DNA of 64,000 bases, taken from CAVRUF01 sp963716005 (GTDB taxonomy: Bacteria > Actinomycetota > Thermoleophilia > Gaiellales > Gaiellaceae). The stretch covers positions 992,001-1,056,000 of the forward strand of contig OY970285.1 in NCBI GenBank assembly GCA_963716005.1, written 5' to 3'. A program made the translations under genes and the position numbers. Below, in pieces: positions 35,449 to 44,886 of the stretch. The notes under the pieces are model-generated. The model was not told the DNA's origin, did not search any database, and saw only the letters and a program-made list of their open reading frames with translations. Positions within the stretch are counted from its first letter, which is position 1; each line of letters starts with the position of its first letter.

Positions 35449-36339
35449 GAGGCTGGCCGGTTCGAGAATGCCGGCGCGCTCCAGGAGCCCGCGGATCTGC
35501 GCCTTCTCGTCGTCCGAGGCCTCGACGAGCGGAAGCCGCAGGCCGCCCACATCGAACCCGGTCAGAGCCAGCGCAGCCTTGATCGCCATCGGGTTCGGCG
35601 CCACCTTGAGAAGCTCGTAGGACGCCTCCAGCTCGTGGTCGAGCTCGCGGGCGCCCTCGACGTCGCCCTCGCGGTGGCGGCGGATCATCTCCTTCACCTG
35701 CGGGCCGAACACGTGCGTGTGGACGCAGACCCCGCCTAGCGCGCCCAGCTCGAGGAACGGGAAGATCAGGTTGTCGTCGCCCGCGTAGAGATCGAGCTCC
35801 GTGTTGTCAACGATGTGCCGTGCCTGGTCGAGGTCGTCGTTCGCTTGCTTCACGTAGCGGATGGTCGGAATCTCGGCCAGCTCGGAGATCGTCGCGGGCT
35901 CGAGGTTCAGCACGACCCGGCTCGGGATGTTGTAGACGACGATCGGCCGGTCGCTCACCGCGGCGATCGCCTTGTAGTGCTCGACGATCCCGCGAGGCGG
36001 AGGCTTGTTGTAGTACGGCGTGATGACGAGGAAGCCGTCGGCGCCGAGCTCATGCGCCTGCTCGGTCAGGTGGACCGAGTGCGCGGTCGAGTACGTGCCG
36101 GTGCCCGCGACCACCGTGGCGCGGTCGCCGACCGCCTCGATCGCGGCCGCGACTAGGCCCAGCCGCTCCTCGTCGGAGAGCGTCGGCGACTCCCCGGTCG
36201 TGCCGGCCACGACGATTCCGTCGGAGCCGTTCTCGACGAGGTGGACGCAGAGTTCGCGGTAACGATCGAAATCGACCGACCCGTCCTCGCGGAAGGGCGT
36301 GACCGTTGCGGTGAGGACTTCTCCCAGCACCACGGTCAT
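35446..36339 (-). CDS. dapA: 4-hydroxy-tetrahydrodipicolinate synthase
   Basis: DapA condenses pyruvate with aspartate semialdehyde, the first step to DAP and lysine. 297 residues, TIM barrel. Key segments: VAGTTGESPTLSDEE, ITPYYNKPP, IVVYNIPSR (catalytic Tyr) and TIRYVKQAN (Schiff-base Lys). The ATG lies 1 bp after the dapB stop. Intact. Confidence 0.95.
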   Translation of the reverse strand: MTVVLGEVLTATVTPFREDGSVDFDRYRELCVHLVENGSDGIVVAGTTGESPTLSDEERLGLVAAAIEAVGDRATVVAGTGTYSTAHSVHLTEQAHELGADGFLVITPYYNKPPPRGIVEHYKAIAAVSDRPIVVYNIPSRVVLNLEPATISELAEIPTIRYVKQANDDLDQARHIVDNTELDLYAGDDNLIFPFLELGALGGVCVHTHVFGPQVKEMIRRHREGDVEGARELDHELEASYELLKVAPNPMAIKAALALTGFDVGGLRLPLVEASDDEKAQIRGLLERAGILEPASL

Positions 36340-36340
36340 T

Positions 36341-36967
36341 CTACGCCAGCAGGGTGTCGAGTCCTGTCGTGACGCCCGGAGGCAGGCTCTCGAGCCGCTC
36401 CAGCGCGAGGAGCACGCCGGGCACGAACGCCTCGCGGCCGAACGTGTCGTGGCGGATCGTGAGGAGCTGGCCCTCGCCGCCGAGGAGGACTTCCTGGTGC
36501 GCGACGAGCCCCGGCAGGCGGATCGAGTGGATCTGCGGATCACCCTCCATGGCGGCCGCGGTCGCTTTCGCGGTCCCCGAAGGCATGTCCAGCTTCGTCG
36601 CCGCGTGCGCCTCGACGATCTCCGCGTCGGGGAGGTGTTCGAGGCCTCGGCGGCGAAGCGCATCATCAGCACGGCGCCGAGCGCGAAGTTCGGTGCGTAG
36701 AACACCGGGAGCCCCGCCTCGCGGGCCTGGGCGTCGAGCGCGGCCCAGTCGTCCTCCCCCAGGCCGGTGGTTCCGACTACACACGGCACGCCCGCGGCCA
36801 GCGAGCGCTCGACGTTTCCGCGCACCGCGTCGGGACGTCGTGAAGTCGACGGCCGCGTCGTGGCCGGCCGGGTCGCCTGCGCGCGTGACCTCGTGGCCGG
36901 CCGCCTCGAGCGCGGGCACGAGCGCCGTGCCGACCTTGCCGCCCGCGCCGAAGAAGACGACCTTCAC
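36341..36967 (-). CDS. dapB: 4-hydroxy-tetrahydrodipicolinate reductase, short form, frameshifted
   Basis: DapB reduces the DapA product with NAD(P)H. Repaired length is about 209 residues, shorter than the usual 240-270 but close to short forms such as that of Thermotoga. Motifs: nucleotide loop FFGAGGKVGTAL, VVGTTGL, APNFALGAVLMM, and the substrate site EIVEAHAATKLDMPSGTAK. The middle part is in another frame (shifts near 36835 and 36655). The GTG start overlaps the expected M16 stop. It is coupled to dapA. Confidence 0.88.
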   Translation of the reverse strand: MKVVFFGAGGKVGTALVPALEAAGHEVTRAGDPAGHDAAVDFTTSRRGARKRRALAGRGRAVCSRNHRPGGGRLGRARRPGPRGGAPGVLRTELRARRRADDALRRRGLEHLPDAEIVEAHAATKLDMPSGTAKATAAAMEGDPQIHSIRLPGLVAHQEVLLGGEGQLLTIRHDTFGREAFVPGVLLALERLESLPPGVTTGLDTLLA

Positions 36968-38254
36968 GCCGCGCGGGCCTCGGAGAGATGCGGCGCGATC
37001 CGGCTCGATCGCAGCGGTGAAGCGCTTCTCGTTCGTCCCGATCCCCGCGACTGAGAGCCCTTCCGGCGCAAAGAGCACGGCGGCGAGCTGCGCAACCGAG
37101 GCGGCGTCGACCGCATCGATCTCGGCCAGGATCTGGTCGAGCGAGAGCAGGTCGGAGTCGGTGACGAGCGACTTGCCGAGCCGGCTCATCCGGTTCGACG
37201 TCAGCTCCATCGAGAGCATGATGCGGCCCTTCAGGTTCTCCTTGGCCCGCTCGACCTCTTCCTCGCGCACCTCGCCGGAGACCGCGGCGAGCTCGGCCGC
37301 CACGACCTTCATGCACTCCGCCAGGTTCTCCTCGCGCGTGCCGACGTAGACGCCGATCTGGCCTGTGTCCGCATACTGCGACGCGAAGGTGTAGACGGCG
37401 TAGGCGAGCCCGCGCTTCTCGCGGATCTCCTGGAAGAGCCGCGACGAAGCGGAGCCGCCGAGGATCGAGTCGAGGACGGTCGCGGTGAAGCGGCGGCGGT
37501 CGCCGCGCGCGAGTCCGGGAGCCCCGACGCAGACGTGGTACTGCTCGGTCTCCTTGCGGATGAAGCGCAGCCCGGGCGGCGGCGGGGCGACGAAAGGAGG
37601 GCGCGCCGCGGGACGCCTGGCGGCGCCGTGGCTCTTTCCGGACATGTCCTGGACGATCTCGACGAGCCGGTCGTGGTCGACGCTCCCGGCTGCTGCCACG
37701 ACGATGTTGTCGGGCCGGTAGCGCGCGCGGTGGTACGCGGAGATGGCGCGGCGCGAGACGGAGGCGATCACGTCGGCGGAGCCGAGCACGGGCCGGCCGA
37801 GCGGATGGTCGCCGAAGACGGTCTCCGTGAAGACGTCGTGGACGAGCTCGGGCGGCGTGTCCTCGATCATCGCGATCTCCTCGAGGACGACCTCGCGCTC
37901 GGCGTCGATGTCCGCGAACGCGGGCGTGAAGACCATGTCGGTCATGACGTCGAGCGCCGCCTCGATGTGCTCGTCGAGCACGCGCGCGTAGACGACCGTG
38001 TAGTCGCGCGCGGTGGCCGCGTTCAGCTCGCCGCCCATCCCGTCGAAGATCTCGGCGATCTCGAGCGCCGAGTACTTGCTCGTTCCCTTGAAGAGCAGAT
38101 GCTCGAGGAAATGCGCCAGCCCGGCGTGGCCCGAGTCCTCGTCGCGCGAGCCCGAGCCGATCCAAACGCCGATCGCGGCCGAGCGCACGCTGGGAAGCGG
38201 CTCGGTGATGACACGACCGCCTCCGTCGAGCATCGTCTGGATGTAGTTCTCCAT
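36964..38254 (-). CDS. M16 family zinc peptidase
   Basis: About 430 residues with the inverted zinc motif HFLEH (48-52 from this start) and the downstream Glu ligand in EREVVLEEIAM. The second half holds the family R-Y-like segment EIREKRGLAYAVYTF. Such processing peptidases sit beside pnp/dapB in many actinobacteria; the substrate is unknown. The open frame runs on into dapB, but a TGA overlapping the dapB GTG (GTGA) is in frame if one base is corrected near 36990, giving a C-terminus ending EARAA. I therefore do not call a fusion. ATG 38254 is preferred for its -10 spacing; 38263 is the alternative. Confidence 0.88.
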
Positions 38255-38261
38255 CGGGCTC

Positions 38262-38267
38262 ATCGTA
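38262..38267 (-). promoter_or_regulatory. -10 hexamer for a leaderless M16 peptidase mRNA
   Basis: TACGAT on the minus strand ends 7 nt before the ATG at 38254. Confidence 0.4.
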
Positions 38268-38291
38268 CGCCCAGTTCCAGTTGCTTCCTGC

Positions 38292-39465
38292 TCAGGCGGG
38301 CCGGAACGAGTGTCCGGGATCGCCCGCGATTCGCCCCATGAGCTGGATCGCCTTGAGCGGCGGGCGCGAGATGCCGCGCGCGGACGAGATGTCCGGGATC
38401 TCGCCGGTGATGAGCTTCTCCACGACCGGCCAGACGAAGCGGCTCTTCGCCAGGCCGAAGGCCGTACGCGGGAAACGGTCGAGCGCGGCCTTGAGGCTCC
38501 ACGCCGCCCAGAGGTGCGTCGAGAGGCGCTTGGTCAGCTCGACGCTGTACGGGTCGAGGCTCGCAGCCTCGCCGGCCAGCACGCGGGCGACCGCGTCCGA
38601 GGCGTAGCGCCCGGAGAGGAACGCCTCGTACATCCCGTCGCCGGTCAGCGGATCGACGAGACCGGCCGCGTCGCCCACGAGCAGTCCCCGACCGCGGGCG
38701 AGCACGGAGTCGGCGGCTCTGCACGGAAGCCGGTAGCCGCGCGTCTCCTCGAGGTCGTCCATCGCGATTCCATGGAACTCGCAGAGCCGGGCCAGGTGCT
38801 GACGGAGACGCGGCCCCTCGCTCTCCCAGCCGCCCACTCCCACGTTGATGTGCTCGCCCTTGGGGAAGACCCAGCCGTAGCCGCCCGGCAGCGCGCACAG
38901 CTCCATCAGGAACCGGCCGCGCCAGCGCTCGGCGTCGATCTTCGAGTTGGGTACGTTGGCTTCGAGGGCGACCGCGACGGACCGGTTTCCGCCCAGGCCG
39001 AGCGAGCGCGCCGTGATCCCGTTGATGCCGTCCGCGCCCACGACGGTCTGGGCGCGCAGACCCTCGCCGCCGGCGGTGACGGTCGCGCCGCTCTCGTCGG
39101 TTTCGACCCCGGTGACCTTCACGCCGTCGCGGAACTCCGCACCCGCGGCGACGGCGCTCTCGGCCAGGTGGTTGTCGAGGCGCTTGCGCTGGGTCATCAG
39201 CACGAGCGGTCCCCGCCCCGCGCTCGACCTTGCGCCTGTAGGCGAGCCCGAGCTCGGCGACGGTCACGACCTGCTCCACGACCGGATCGATCGACACTGG
39301 GATCTGCTGGGCCGCGCGCAGCGTAACGCCGCCGCCGCACGGCTTGTCCCGCGGAAATTCGGCGCGGTCGAGGAGCAGCACGTCGGCGCCGTTCGACGCC
39401 AGGCGCTGCGCCGTGGTCGAGCCCCCCGGCCCGGCGCCGATCACGATCGCGTCGTAGGTCTTCAC
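38292..39465 (-). CDS. Geranylgeranyl-reductase family FAD-dependent oxidoreductase, one frameshift
   Basis: About 390 residues. N-terminal FAD loop (AIVIGAGPGGSTTAQRL), PCGGGVTLRA, then after a shift near 39225 the second half: VVGADGINGITARSLGL, the GWVFPKG block and GLLVGDAAGLVDPLTGDGMYEAF. Members saturate isoprenoid chains of quinones, carotenoids or lipids, or hydroxylate aromatics. The substrate is unknown. It sits between pnp and the M16 peptidase genes, which are more often adjacent. A GTG start follows a -10 by 7 nt. Confidence 0.85.
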
Positions 39466-39472
39466 GGGCCCC

Positions 39473-39478
39473 AGGTTA
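39473..39478 (-). promoter_or_regulatory. -10 hexamer for the geranylgeranyl-reductase-like gene
   Basis: TAACCT on the minus strand ends 7 nt before the GTG at 39465 and lies directly after the pnp hairpin, consistent with a new transcription unit. Confidence 0.45.
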
Positions 39479-39491
39479 TCCCTGAACGAGA

Positions 39492-39513
39492 GAGGGCGGC
39501 TCTCGCCGCCCTC
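39492..39513 (-). terminator. Hairpin after pnp
   Basis: A perfect 9-bp stem (GAGGGCGGC / GCCGCCCTC) with a 4-nt loop follows the pnp stop by about 12 nt. The U-tract is poor (TCTCGTT), so termination may be incomplete. Confidence 0.65.
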
Positions 39514-39525
39514 CGGGTTCTTGCT

Positions 39526-41969
39526 TTAGCGCCGGCCTCCGCGGCCGCGATCGCCTTCGCGACGCGGGCGCTCCTCGCGCGGGGGCCGCGGCGGGGCGTC
39601 CTTGGCCCGCTCGATCAGCACCTCGGGATCGACGAGATCGCCGTTCTCGTGCTTGGCGATGAGCTTCAGGCCGATGCGGCCGCGCTCCTTGTCCACCTCG
39701 AGCACCTTGACGTCGAGCACGTCGCCGCGCGCGATGACGTCCTCGATGTGCGCGACGCGGCCCGGGCCGACGTTCGAGACGTGGAGCAGCCCGTCCGTGC
39801 CCTTCTTCAGCTCGACGAACGCGCCGAAGTCGGTCGTCTTGACGACGCGACCGGTGTACTCGTCGCCCGCCTCGGGCTCCTTCGTCAGCGCGGCGACGGC
39901 CGCGATGGCCGCGTCGCCCTTGGTGCCCTCGGTGGCGTAGATGAGGATCGTCCCGTCCTCCTCGATGTCGATCTGGACGTCGTGGTCGGACTCGAGCGCG
40001 CGGATCGTCTCGCCGCCCTTGCCGATGACGAGGCCGATCTGCTCCGGGTTGATCTGGATCGTCGAGATCCGCGGGGCATGTGCGGCCAGCTCGGCGCGGG
40101 CCTCGGGGATCGCGGAGAGCATCGAGTCGAGGATCGACTCGCGCGCCCGCTTCGCCTGCTCGAGCGCGGAGCGCATGATCTCCTGCGTCACGCCCGTGAT
40201 CTTGATGTCCATCTGGAGCGCCGTGATGCCCTCCCGGGTCCCGGCGACCTTGAAGTCCATGTCGCCGAGGTGGTCCTCGGCGCCCTGGATGTCGGTGAGG
40301 ATGACGTAGTCGTCTCCCTCCTTCACGAGGCCCATCGCGATGCCGCTGACGGGCGCGAGGATCGGAACACCGGCGTCCATGAGAGCGAGCGTCGAGCCGC
40401 AGACCGAGCCCATCGACGACGAGCCGTTCGACTCGAGCGTCTCCGAGACGATCCGGATCGTGTACGGGAAGGCGTCCGCGGTCGGGATGACCGCCTCGAG
40501 CGCCCGCTGGGCGAGCGCGCCGTGGCCGATGTCACGCCGCTTCGGGCCCCGCATGAACCCGGTCTCGCCGACCGAGTAGGGCGGGAAGTTGTAGTGGTGC
40601 ATGTAGCGGCGCTCCTCCTCGAGGGAGAGGTCGTCGATGCGCTGACCCTCCTTCGCGGTGCCGAGCGTGAGGAGCGACATGATCTGCGTCTGGCCGCGGG
40701 TGAAGAGGCCGGAGCCGTGCGTGCGCGGCGAGACGCTCGACGTCGCACGTGATCGGGCGGATCTCCTCGGCGCCGCGGCCGTCCGGGCGGCGCTTGTCCA
40801 CGGCGATCTTCGTGCGGACGAGCTCCTTGTAGAGCGCGTCGCACGCCTTCTTCACGAACTGCTTCGTCAGCGAGTCCTTCTCGCCGTCCTCGCCGCCGGG
40901 GAACGGCAGCGACACGGTCTCGACGATCCGGTCGTAGAGCAGCGCGCGCTTGGCCGACTTGAGCTCCTTCGAGTCCTGCTCGGCGTCGGTGAGCGCCTGC
41001 AGCTCGGCCTCGAACTGCTCGCGGACCGGCGCCTTCACGGCGTCGAGGCGGAGCCCCTCGAGGAGGAGCGTGAAGCTCGAGCGGGCCTGCGTCCGCTTGA
41101 TGACGTCGTCCTCGGTCGAATCCATCGAGATCTCGCCGCCGACCTGCGACTGGAGCTCGTCGACGAATGAGCCGGCGTCGCGGAGGCCGACCTCGCCGAT
41201 CTTGGCGGTGATCTGCGCGCCGTGGGCGGCCTTCAGCTCCTCGGTCTTCTCCGGGTCGAGCCACTTCGGCTTGCCGGCGAGCTCACGGAGCTCCTCCTGC
41301 GCGGCGCAGATGCGCTTGATCTCCTCGTGCGCGATCTCCAGCGCCTCGAGCAGCCGATCCTCGGGAACCTGGTCGGCGCCGGCCTCGACCATGGTGAGGC
41401 CTTCCTTCGAGCCGACGACGATCAGATCGAGGTCGTTGCCGCTCTCCATCGCGGGGAGCGACGGGTTGACGACGAGCTGCCCGTCGATCTGGGCGACGCG
41501 CACGGCGCCGACCGGGCCGGCGAACGGCATCGGCGCTCAGCATGAGCGCGGCCGAGGCCCCGTTGATGCAGAGGATGTCGTGGCCCGTGACGAGGTCGGC
41601 CGACAGCACGGTGCAGATGACCTGCACCTCGTTGCGGTAGCCCTTCGGCCAGAGCGGCCGGATCGGGCGGTCGATCATCCGCGCGGTCAGGATCGCCCGC
41701 TCGGTGGGGCGTCCCTCGCGCTTGAAGAAGCCGCCGGGGATCTTCCCGGCCGCGTACATCCGCTCCTCGACATCCACCGTGAGCGGGAAGAAGTCGGCGC
41801 CTTCGCGGGCCTCGGTTCGGCCCGTCGCGGTCGCCAGGATCATGGTGTCGCCACTGCGGACGACGACCGCGCCGTCCGCCTGCTTGGCGAGCTTGCCGGT
41901 CTCCATCGTGATTTCCGCGTCGCCGATCGTGACGGCGACACGCGTGTCCAGCGTCGTATTCAATTCCAT
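39526..41969 (-). CDS. pnp: Polyribonucleotide nucleotidyltransferase, two frameshifts
   Basis: PNPase degrades RNA 3'-5' by phosphorolysis. All domains are present across frames: first RNase PH domain (FFPLTVDVEERMYAAGKIPGG), helical linker, second RNase PH domain (GQTQIMSLLTLGT, SNGSSSMGSVCGSTLALMDAG), KH domain (LVIGKGGETIRAL) and S1 domain (GRVVKTTDFGAFVELKKG) with a short Arg/Gly tail. Shifts lie near 41525 and 40735. Repaired length is about 815, somewhat longer than usual. It follows rpsO across a large leader hairpin. The breaks look like sequence error. Confidence 0.94.
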
Positions 41970-41982
41970 CTCCTCTCACCGA

Positions 41983-42046
41983 GAGACGGAGGCGGAGGTT
42001 TGGGGCAACGCCCGAAGGCGCTCTCTCAAACTTCCACCGGCGTCTC
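41983..42046 (-). ncRNA. Long stem-loop in the rpsO-pnp intergenic leader
   Basis: A 64-nt fold: outer stem GAGACG/CGTCTC (42041-42046 with 41983-41988), a 12-bp middle stem with one G-U and one mismatch, and an inner CGCC-TTCG-GGCG tetraloop hairpin. It ends 13 nt before pnp. In other bacteria this place holds the RNase-cleaved hairpin through which PNPase represses its own mRNA; the Actino-pnp motif is also found before pnp. Confidence 0.7.
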
Positions 42047-42063
42047 CCGGGCCCGGCCCGGCT

Positions 42064-42333
42064 CTATCGCCGCAGACCGAGTTCCTTGATCAACGTCCTG
42101 TAACCCTCCAGATTCCTCTTCTGAAGATAGTTCAGCAGACGCCGCCTCTGGCCTACGAGCTTCAGGAGCCCGCGTCGAGAGTGATGGTCCTTGCGGTGAG
42201 TTCGGAGGTGCTCGGTGAGCTGCTCGATACGTCGAGTCAGAAGAGCAACCTGAACCTCTGTCGAACCGGTGTCCGTGGCCGAGCGGCCGTACGTGCCCAC
42301 CAGCTCCTGCTTTGCTTCCTTCGTCAGAGTCAT
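42064..42333 (-). CDS. rpsO: 30S ribosomal protein S15
   Basis: 89 residues, normal length. The rRNA-binding segments TGSTEVQVALLTRRIEQLTEHL and KDHHSRRGLLKLVGQRRRLLNYL are intact. It binds 16S rRNA early in 30S assembly. First gene of the rpsO-pnp unit, with a -10 hexamer 7 nt before the ATG, and divergent from the gamma-glutamyltransferase-like gene. Confidence 0.98.
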   Translation of the reverse strand: MTLTKEAKQELVGTYGRSATDTGSTEVQVALLTRRIEQLTEHLRTHRKDHHSRRGLLKLVGQRRRLLNYLQKRNLEGYRTLIKELGLRR

Positions 42334-42340
42334 TGCGGCA

Positions 42341-42346
42341 AGGCTA
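42341..42346 (-). promoter_or_regulatory. -10 hexamer for a leaderless rpsO mRNA
   Basis: TAGCCT on the minus strand ends 7 nt before the rpsO ATG. Confidence 0.45.
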
Positions 42347-42386
42347 GCACGCGGACTGCGGGATTCCTGCTGGGAACGGTGCGCGA

Positions 42387-42392
42387 GATACT
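42387..42392 (+). promoter_or_regulatory. -10 hexamer for the gamma-glutamyltransferase-like gene
   Basis: GATACT ends 6 nt before the GTG at 42399; no ribosome-binding site is seen. Confidence 0.45.
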
Positions 42393-42398
42393 GCCCGT

Positions 42399-43790
42399 GT
42401 GACCCGCCTCCAGCCTGGAATCGCCGCGAACCATCCCGCGACGACGCAGGCCGGACTCGCGATCCTCGAGGAGGGCGGAACGGCCGCCGACGCCGCCGTC
42501 GCGGCCTCCCTCGCGTCGTGCGCCGCGGAGGTCGTCATGACCGGGCTCATGGGCGGCGGGCATGCGCTCTGGATCGACGGCGAGAGCGGCCGCGCGACGA
42601 ATCTCGACTTCTTCGCCGCCGTTCCCGGGCTTGGCCGACCCGAGCGGGAGCTGCGTCTCGACCACGTTCCCGTGGTATTCGGAAACGAGATCGTGGACTA
42701 CAAGGTCGGGATCGATTCATGCGCGGTCCCGGGCGTTCCGGCCGGGCTCGGGGAGCTCTGGCAAAGGCACGGGACCCTGCCCTGGGCGCGCCTCGTCGAG
42801 CCCGCGATCGCGATCGCGCGCGACGGCGTCCCGATGCCGCTCGCGCACGCGCTGTGCCTCGCGATGCTCGCGCCGGTCATGACGCTCGGCGACGGCGCCG
42901 AGATCTTCTCGCCAACGGGCGCGCTGCTCGAAACGGACGACCGGCTCGTCCAGCCGGGCCTCGCCCGCGCGCTCGAGCACGTCGCCGAGGAGGGTCCGGA
43001 CTCGATGTACGCGGGCACGCTCGGCGAGGCGCTCCTCGGGCTGATGGACGAGCTCGGCGGTCCGATCACCCCGGACGACCTCGCCGCGTATACGCCGATG
43101 TGGACCGAGCCGGTCGAGTCGGACTACCTGGGCCTTCGCGTCGCGACCCGCGGCGGTCTCTCCCGGATCGCCGAGACGGTCTCCGCCCTCCCTCCGCTCC
43201 CGCGCACGCCCGGCGGCCGCGCGGTGACGCTGGCTCGAACCCTCGCGGCGAAACCCGCGAACGGAGACACCACGAACCTCGTCACCGCCGACTCGGCCGG
43301 CAACGTCTGCGTCCTCACGTCGAGCCTCGGGCTCGGCTCCGGCGATTTTCTGCCGGGCCTCCAGGTGCACCTGAACTCGATGCTCGGCGAGACCGAGCTG
43401 ATCGTCGGCCCGCTCGTTCCCGGCGATCGGATGCAGAGCATGATGGCGCCGACCGCCGTGTTCGACTCGGACGGTCCTCTGCTGGCGCTCGGCTCGGCGG
43501 GCGGCTCGCGACTTCGTAGCGCGCTCGTGCAGACGATTGCCGGGCTCCTCGACGAGGGCCTCGAGCCGCAGGCGGCGGTCGACCGGCACCGCCTCCACCC
43601 CGCGGGCCCGGTCGTCCACGTGGAGCCGGGGTTCGAAGAAGAAGCGCTCGCCGCGTTGGCCGAGTCAGGGTTCGAGGTGCGGCGCTGGGAGGCCCGGCAC
43701 CACTACTTCGGCGGCGTCAGCCTGTGCTCTCGGCGCGGGGCTGCCGCCGATCCGCGACGGAGTGGAGCGGCGGTGTCGCTGCCGAGCTGA
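42399..43790 (+). CDS. Gamma-glutamyltransferase family protein, short form
   Basis: 463 residues. Family segments: AANHPATTQAGLAILEEGGTAADAAVAAS at the start, TGLMGGGHALWID, and the self-cleavage site NGDTTNLVTADSAGNVC, where the Thr would be the new N-terminal nucleophile of the small subunit. LALGSAGGSRLRSALVQTI follows. Usual family length is 530-580, so parts of the large subunit are reduced. No signal peptide, so it would be cytoplasmic. It may act on glutathione-like compounds or other gamma-glutamyl or acyl substrates. Its last 74 bp overlap the convergent zinc-ribbon gene. Confidence 0.85.
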   Translation: MTRLQPGIAANHPATTQAGLAILEEGGTAADAAVAASLASCAAEVVMTGLMGGGHALWIDGESGRATNLDFFAAVPGLGRPERELRLDHVPVVFGNEIVDYKVGIDSCAVPGVPAGLGELWQRHGTLPWARLVEPAIAIARDGVPMPLAHALCLAMLAPVMTLGDGAEIFSPTGALLETDDRLVQPGLARALEHVAEEGPDSMYAGTLGEALLGLMDELGGPITPDDLAAYTPMWTEPVESDYLGLRVATRGGLSRIAETVSALPPLPRTPGGRAVTLARTLAAKPANGDTTNLVTADSAGNVCVLTSSLGLGSGDFLPGLQVHLNSMLGETELIVGPLVPGDRMQSMMAPTAVFDSDGPLLALGSAGGSRLRSALVQTIAGLLDEGLEPQAAVDRHRLHPAGPVVHVEPGFEEEALAALAESGFEVRRWEARHHYFGGVSLCSRRGAAADPRRSGAAVSLPS

Positions 43791-43923
43791 GCGGCATCCA
43801 TCCCAGGTACCCACATTCGGGGCAGCCGGGGTTGGCGCGCATCGTGCGGTCGGTCTCGGGCTTTTCGTACGCGCGTCCACACGAGAGGCACTGGACGCGG
43901 ATGAGAGTCGCTGCGGGAGACAT
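43717..43923 (-). CDS. Small zinc-ribbon protein
   Basis: 68 residues with a four-Cys zinc ribbon: CLSCGRAYE near residue 12 and CPECGYLGW near 35. The rest is short and polar. It lies 75 bp downstream of ribF on the same strand and its 3' end runs antisense into the gamma-glutamyltransferase-like gene. The function is unknown; such ribbons often bind nucleic acid or a partner protein. The two well-spaced Cys pairs make it likely a real gene. Confidence 0.7.
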   Translation of the reverse strand: MSPAATLIRVQCLSCGRAYEKPETDRTMRANPGCPECGYLGWMPLSSAATPPLHSVADRRQPRAESTG

Positions 43924-43998
43924 CTGGGCGATTCTCTCCCTTTCGGGACAAAGCTCCGCGCTCTTTCGAACGTTCCTTACAAACCTTTGTGCCGATGC

Positions 43999-44886
43999 TT
44001 ACGGGCGTGAGGCGGCGCGCGTGGCCTCGACGTCGCGGGCGATCTGCTCCACCAGCTCGGTCTCGCTCCCGAACGAGCGCTCGTCGCGCAGCCGCTCCCA
44101 GAGCTCCACGCGCAGCGGACGGCCGTAGAGGTCGCCCTCGAAGTCGAGCAGGAACGCCTCGATCCGCCGCTCCACGCCGCCGTAGTGCGGGTTCACGCCG
44201 ATCGAGAGCGCCGTGCGGTGCTCCGCCGTGTCCTCGGTGTCGAGGAGCCGCGCCGCGCCCGCGTAGATGCCGTACGCGGGGACGAGAATCTCGGGCGCCA
44301 CGGCGAGATTGGCCGTGGGAAACCCGAGCGTGCCGCCGCGCTGATCACCCGGGACGACGGGCCCTTCCAGCTCGGGCGGCCGGCCGAGGAGCTGGGCGGC
44401 TCCGGTGACGTCGCCCTCGGTGAGCAGCTCACGGATCCGGCTGGACGAGACGCCTTCTACGAGCGGAACGGGCACGATCTCGAAGCCGAGACGCTCGAGC
44501 AGCGCGAGATCTCCGCGCCGGCCCGCGCCGAAGCGGAAGTCCTCCCCGGCCAGCACGGCCTTCGCGCCGAGGGGCCGCAGCACGGAGTCGACGAACTCCT
44601 CGGGCGTCTTCGTGGCCAGCTCGGGCGTGAAGTCGACGACGAGGAGGTCGTCGGGCTCGAGCTCGCCGAGCAGCTCGACGCGGCGTTCGACGGGCGTGAG
44701 CAGCCGCACGTCGTAGCCGAGCACCGTGCGCGGATGCGGAGAGAACGTGACGACGCACGTGCGCAGCCCCGTCGCCCGCGCGGCGTCGATCACGGCGCGA
44801 TGGCCGCGGTGCACGCCGTCGAACGTCCCGATCGCGACCGCCCGCTCGGCGGCCGGCGCCTCGCTCGCCGAACGCAGAACGTTCAT
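43999..44886 (-). CDS. ribF: Bifunctional riboflavin kinase/FAD synthetase
   Basis: RibF makes FMN from riboflavin and then FAD. 295 residues: N-terminal adenylyltransferase domain (AIGTFDGVHRGHRAVI, EGVSSSRIRELL) and C-terminal kinase domain (GGTLGFPTANLAV, YGIYAG). The ATG overlaps the truB stop (ATGA). Intact. Confidence 0.95.
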   Translation of the reverse strand: MNVLRSASEAPAAERAVAIGTFDGVHRGHRAVIDAARATGLRTCVVTFSPHPRTVLGYDVRLLTPVERRVELLGELEPDDLLVVDFTPELATKTPEEFVDSVLRPLGAKAVLAGEDFRFGAGRRGDLALLERLGFEIVPVPLVEGVSSSRIRELLTEGDVTGAAQLLGRPPELEGPVVPGDQRGGTLGFPTANLAVAPEILVPAYGIYAGAARLLDTEDTAEHRTALSIGVNPHYGGVERRIEAFLLDFEGDLYGRPLRVELWERLRDERSFGSETELVEQIARDVEATRAASRP

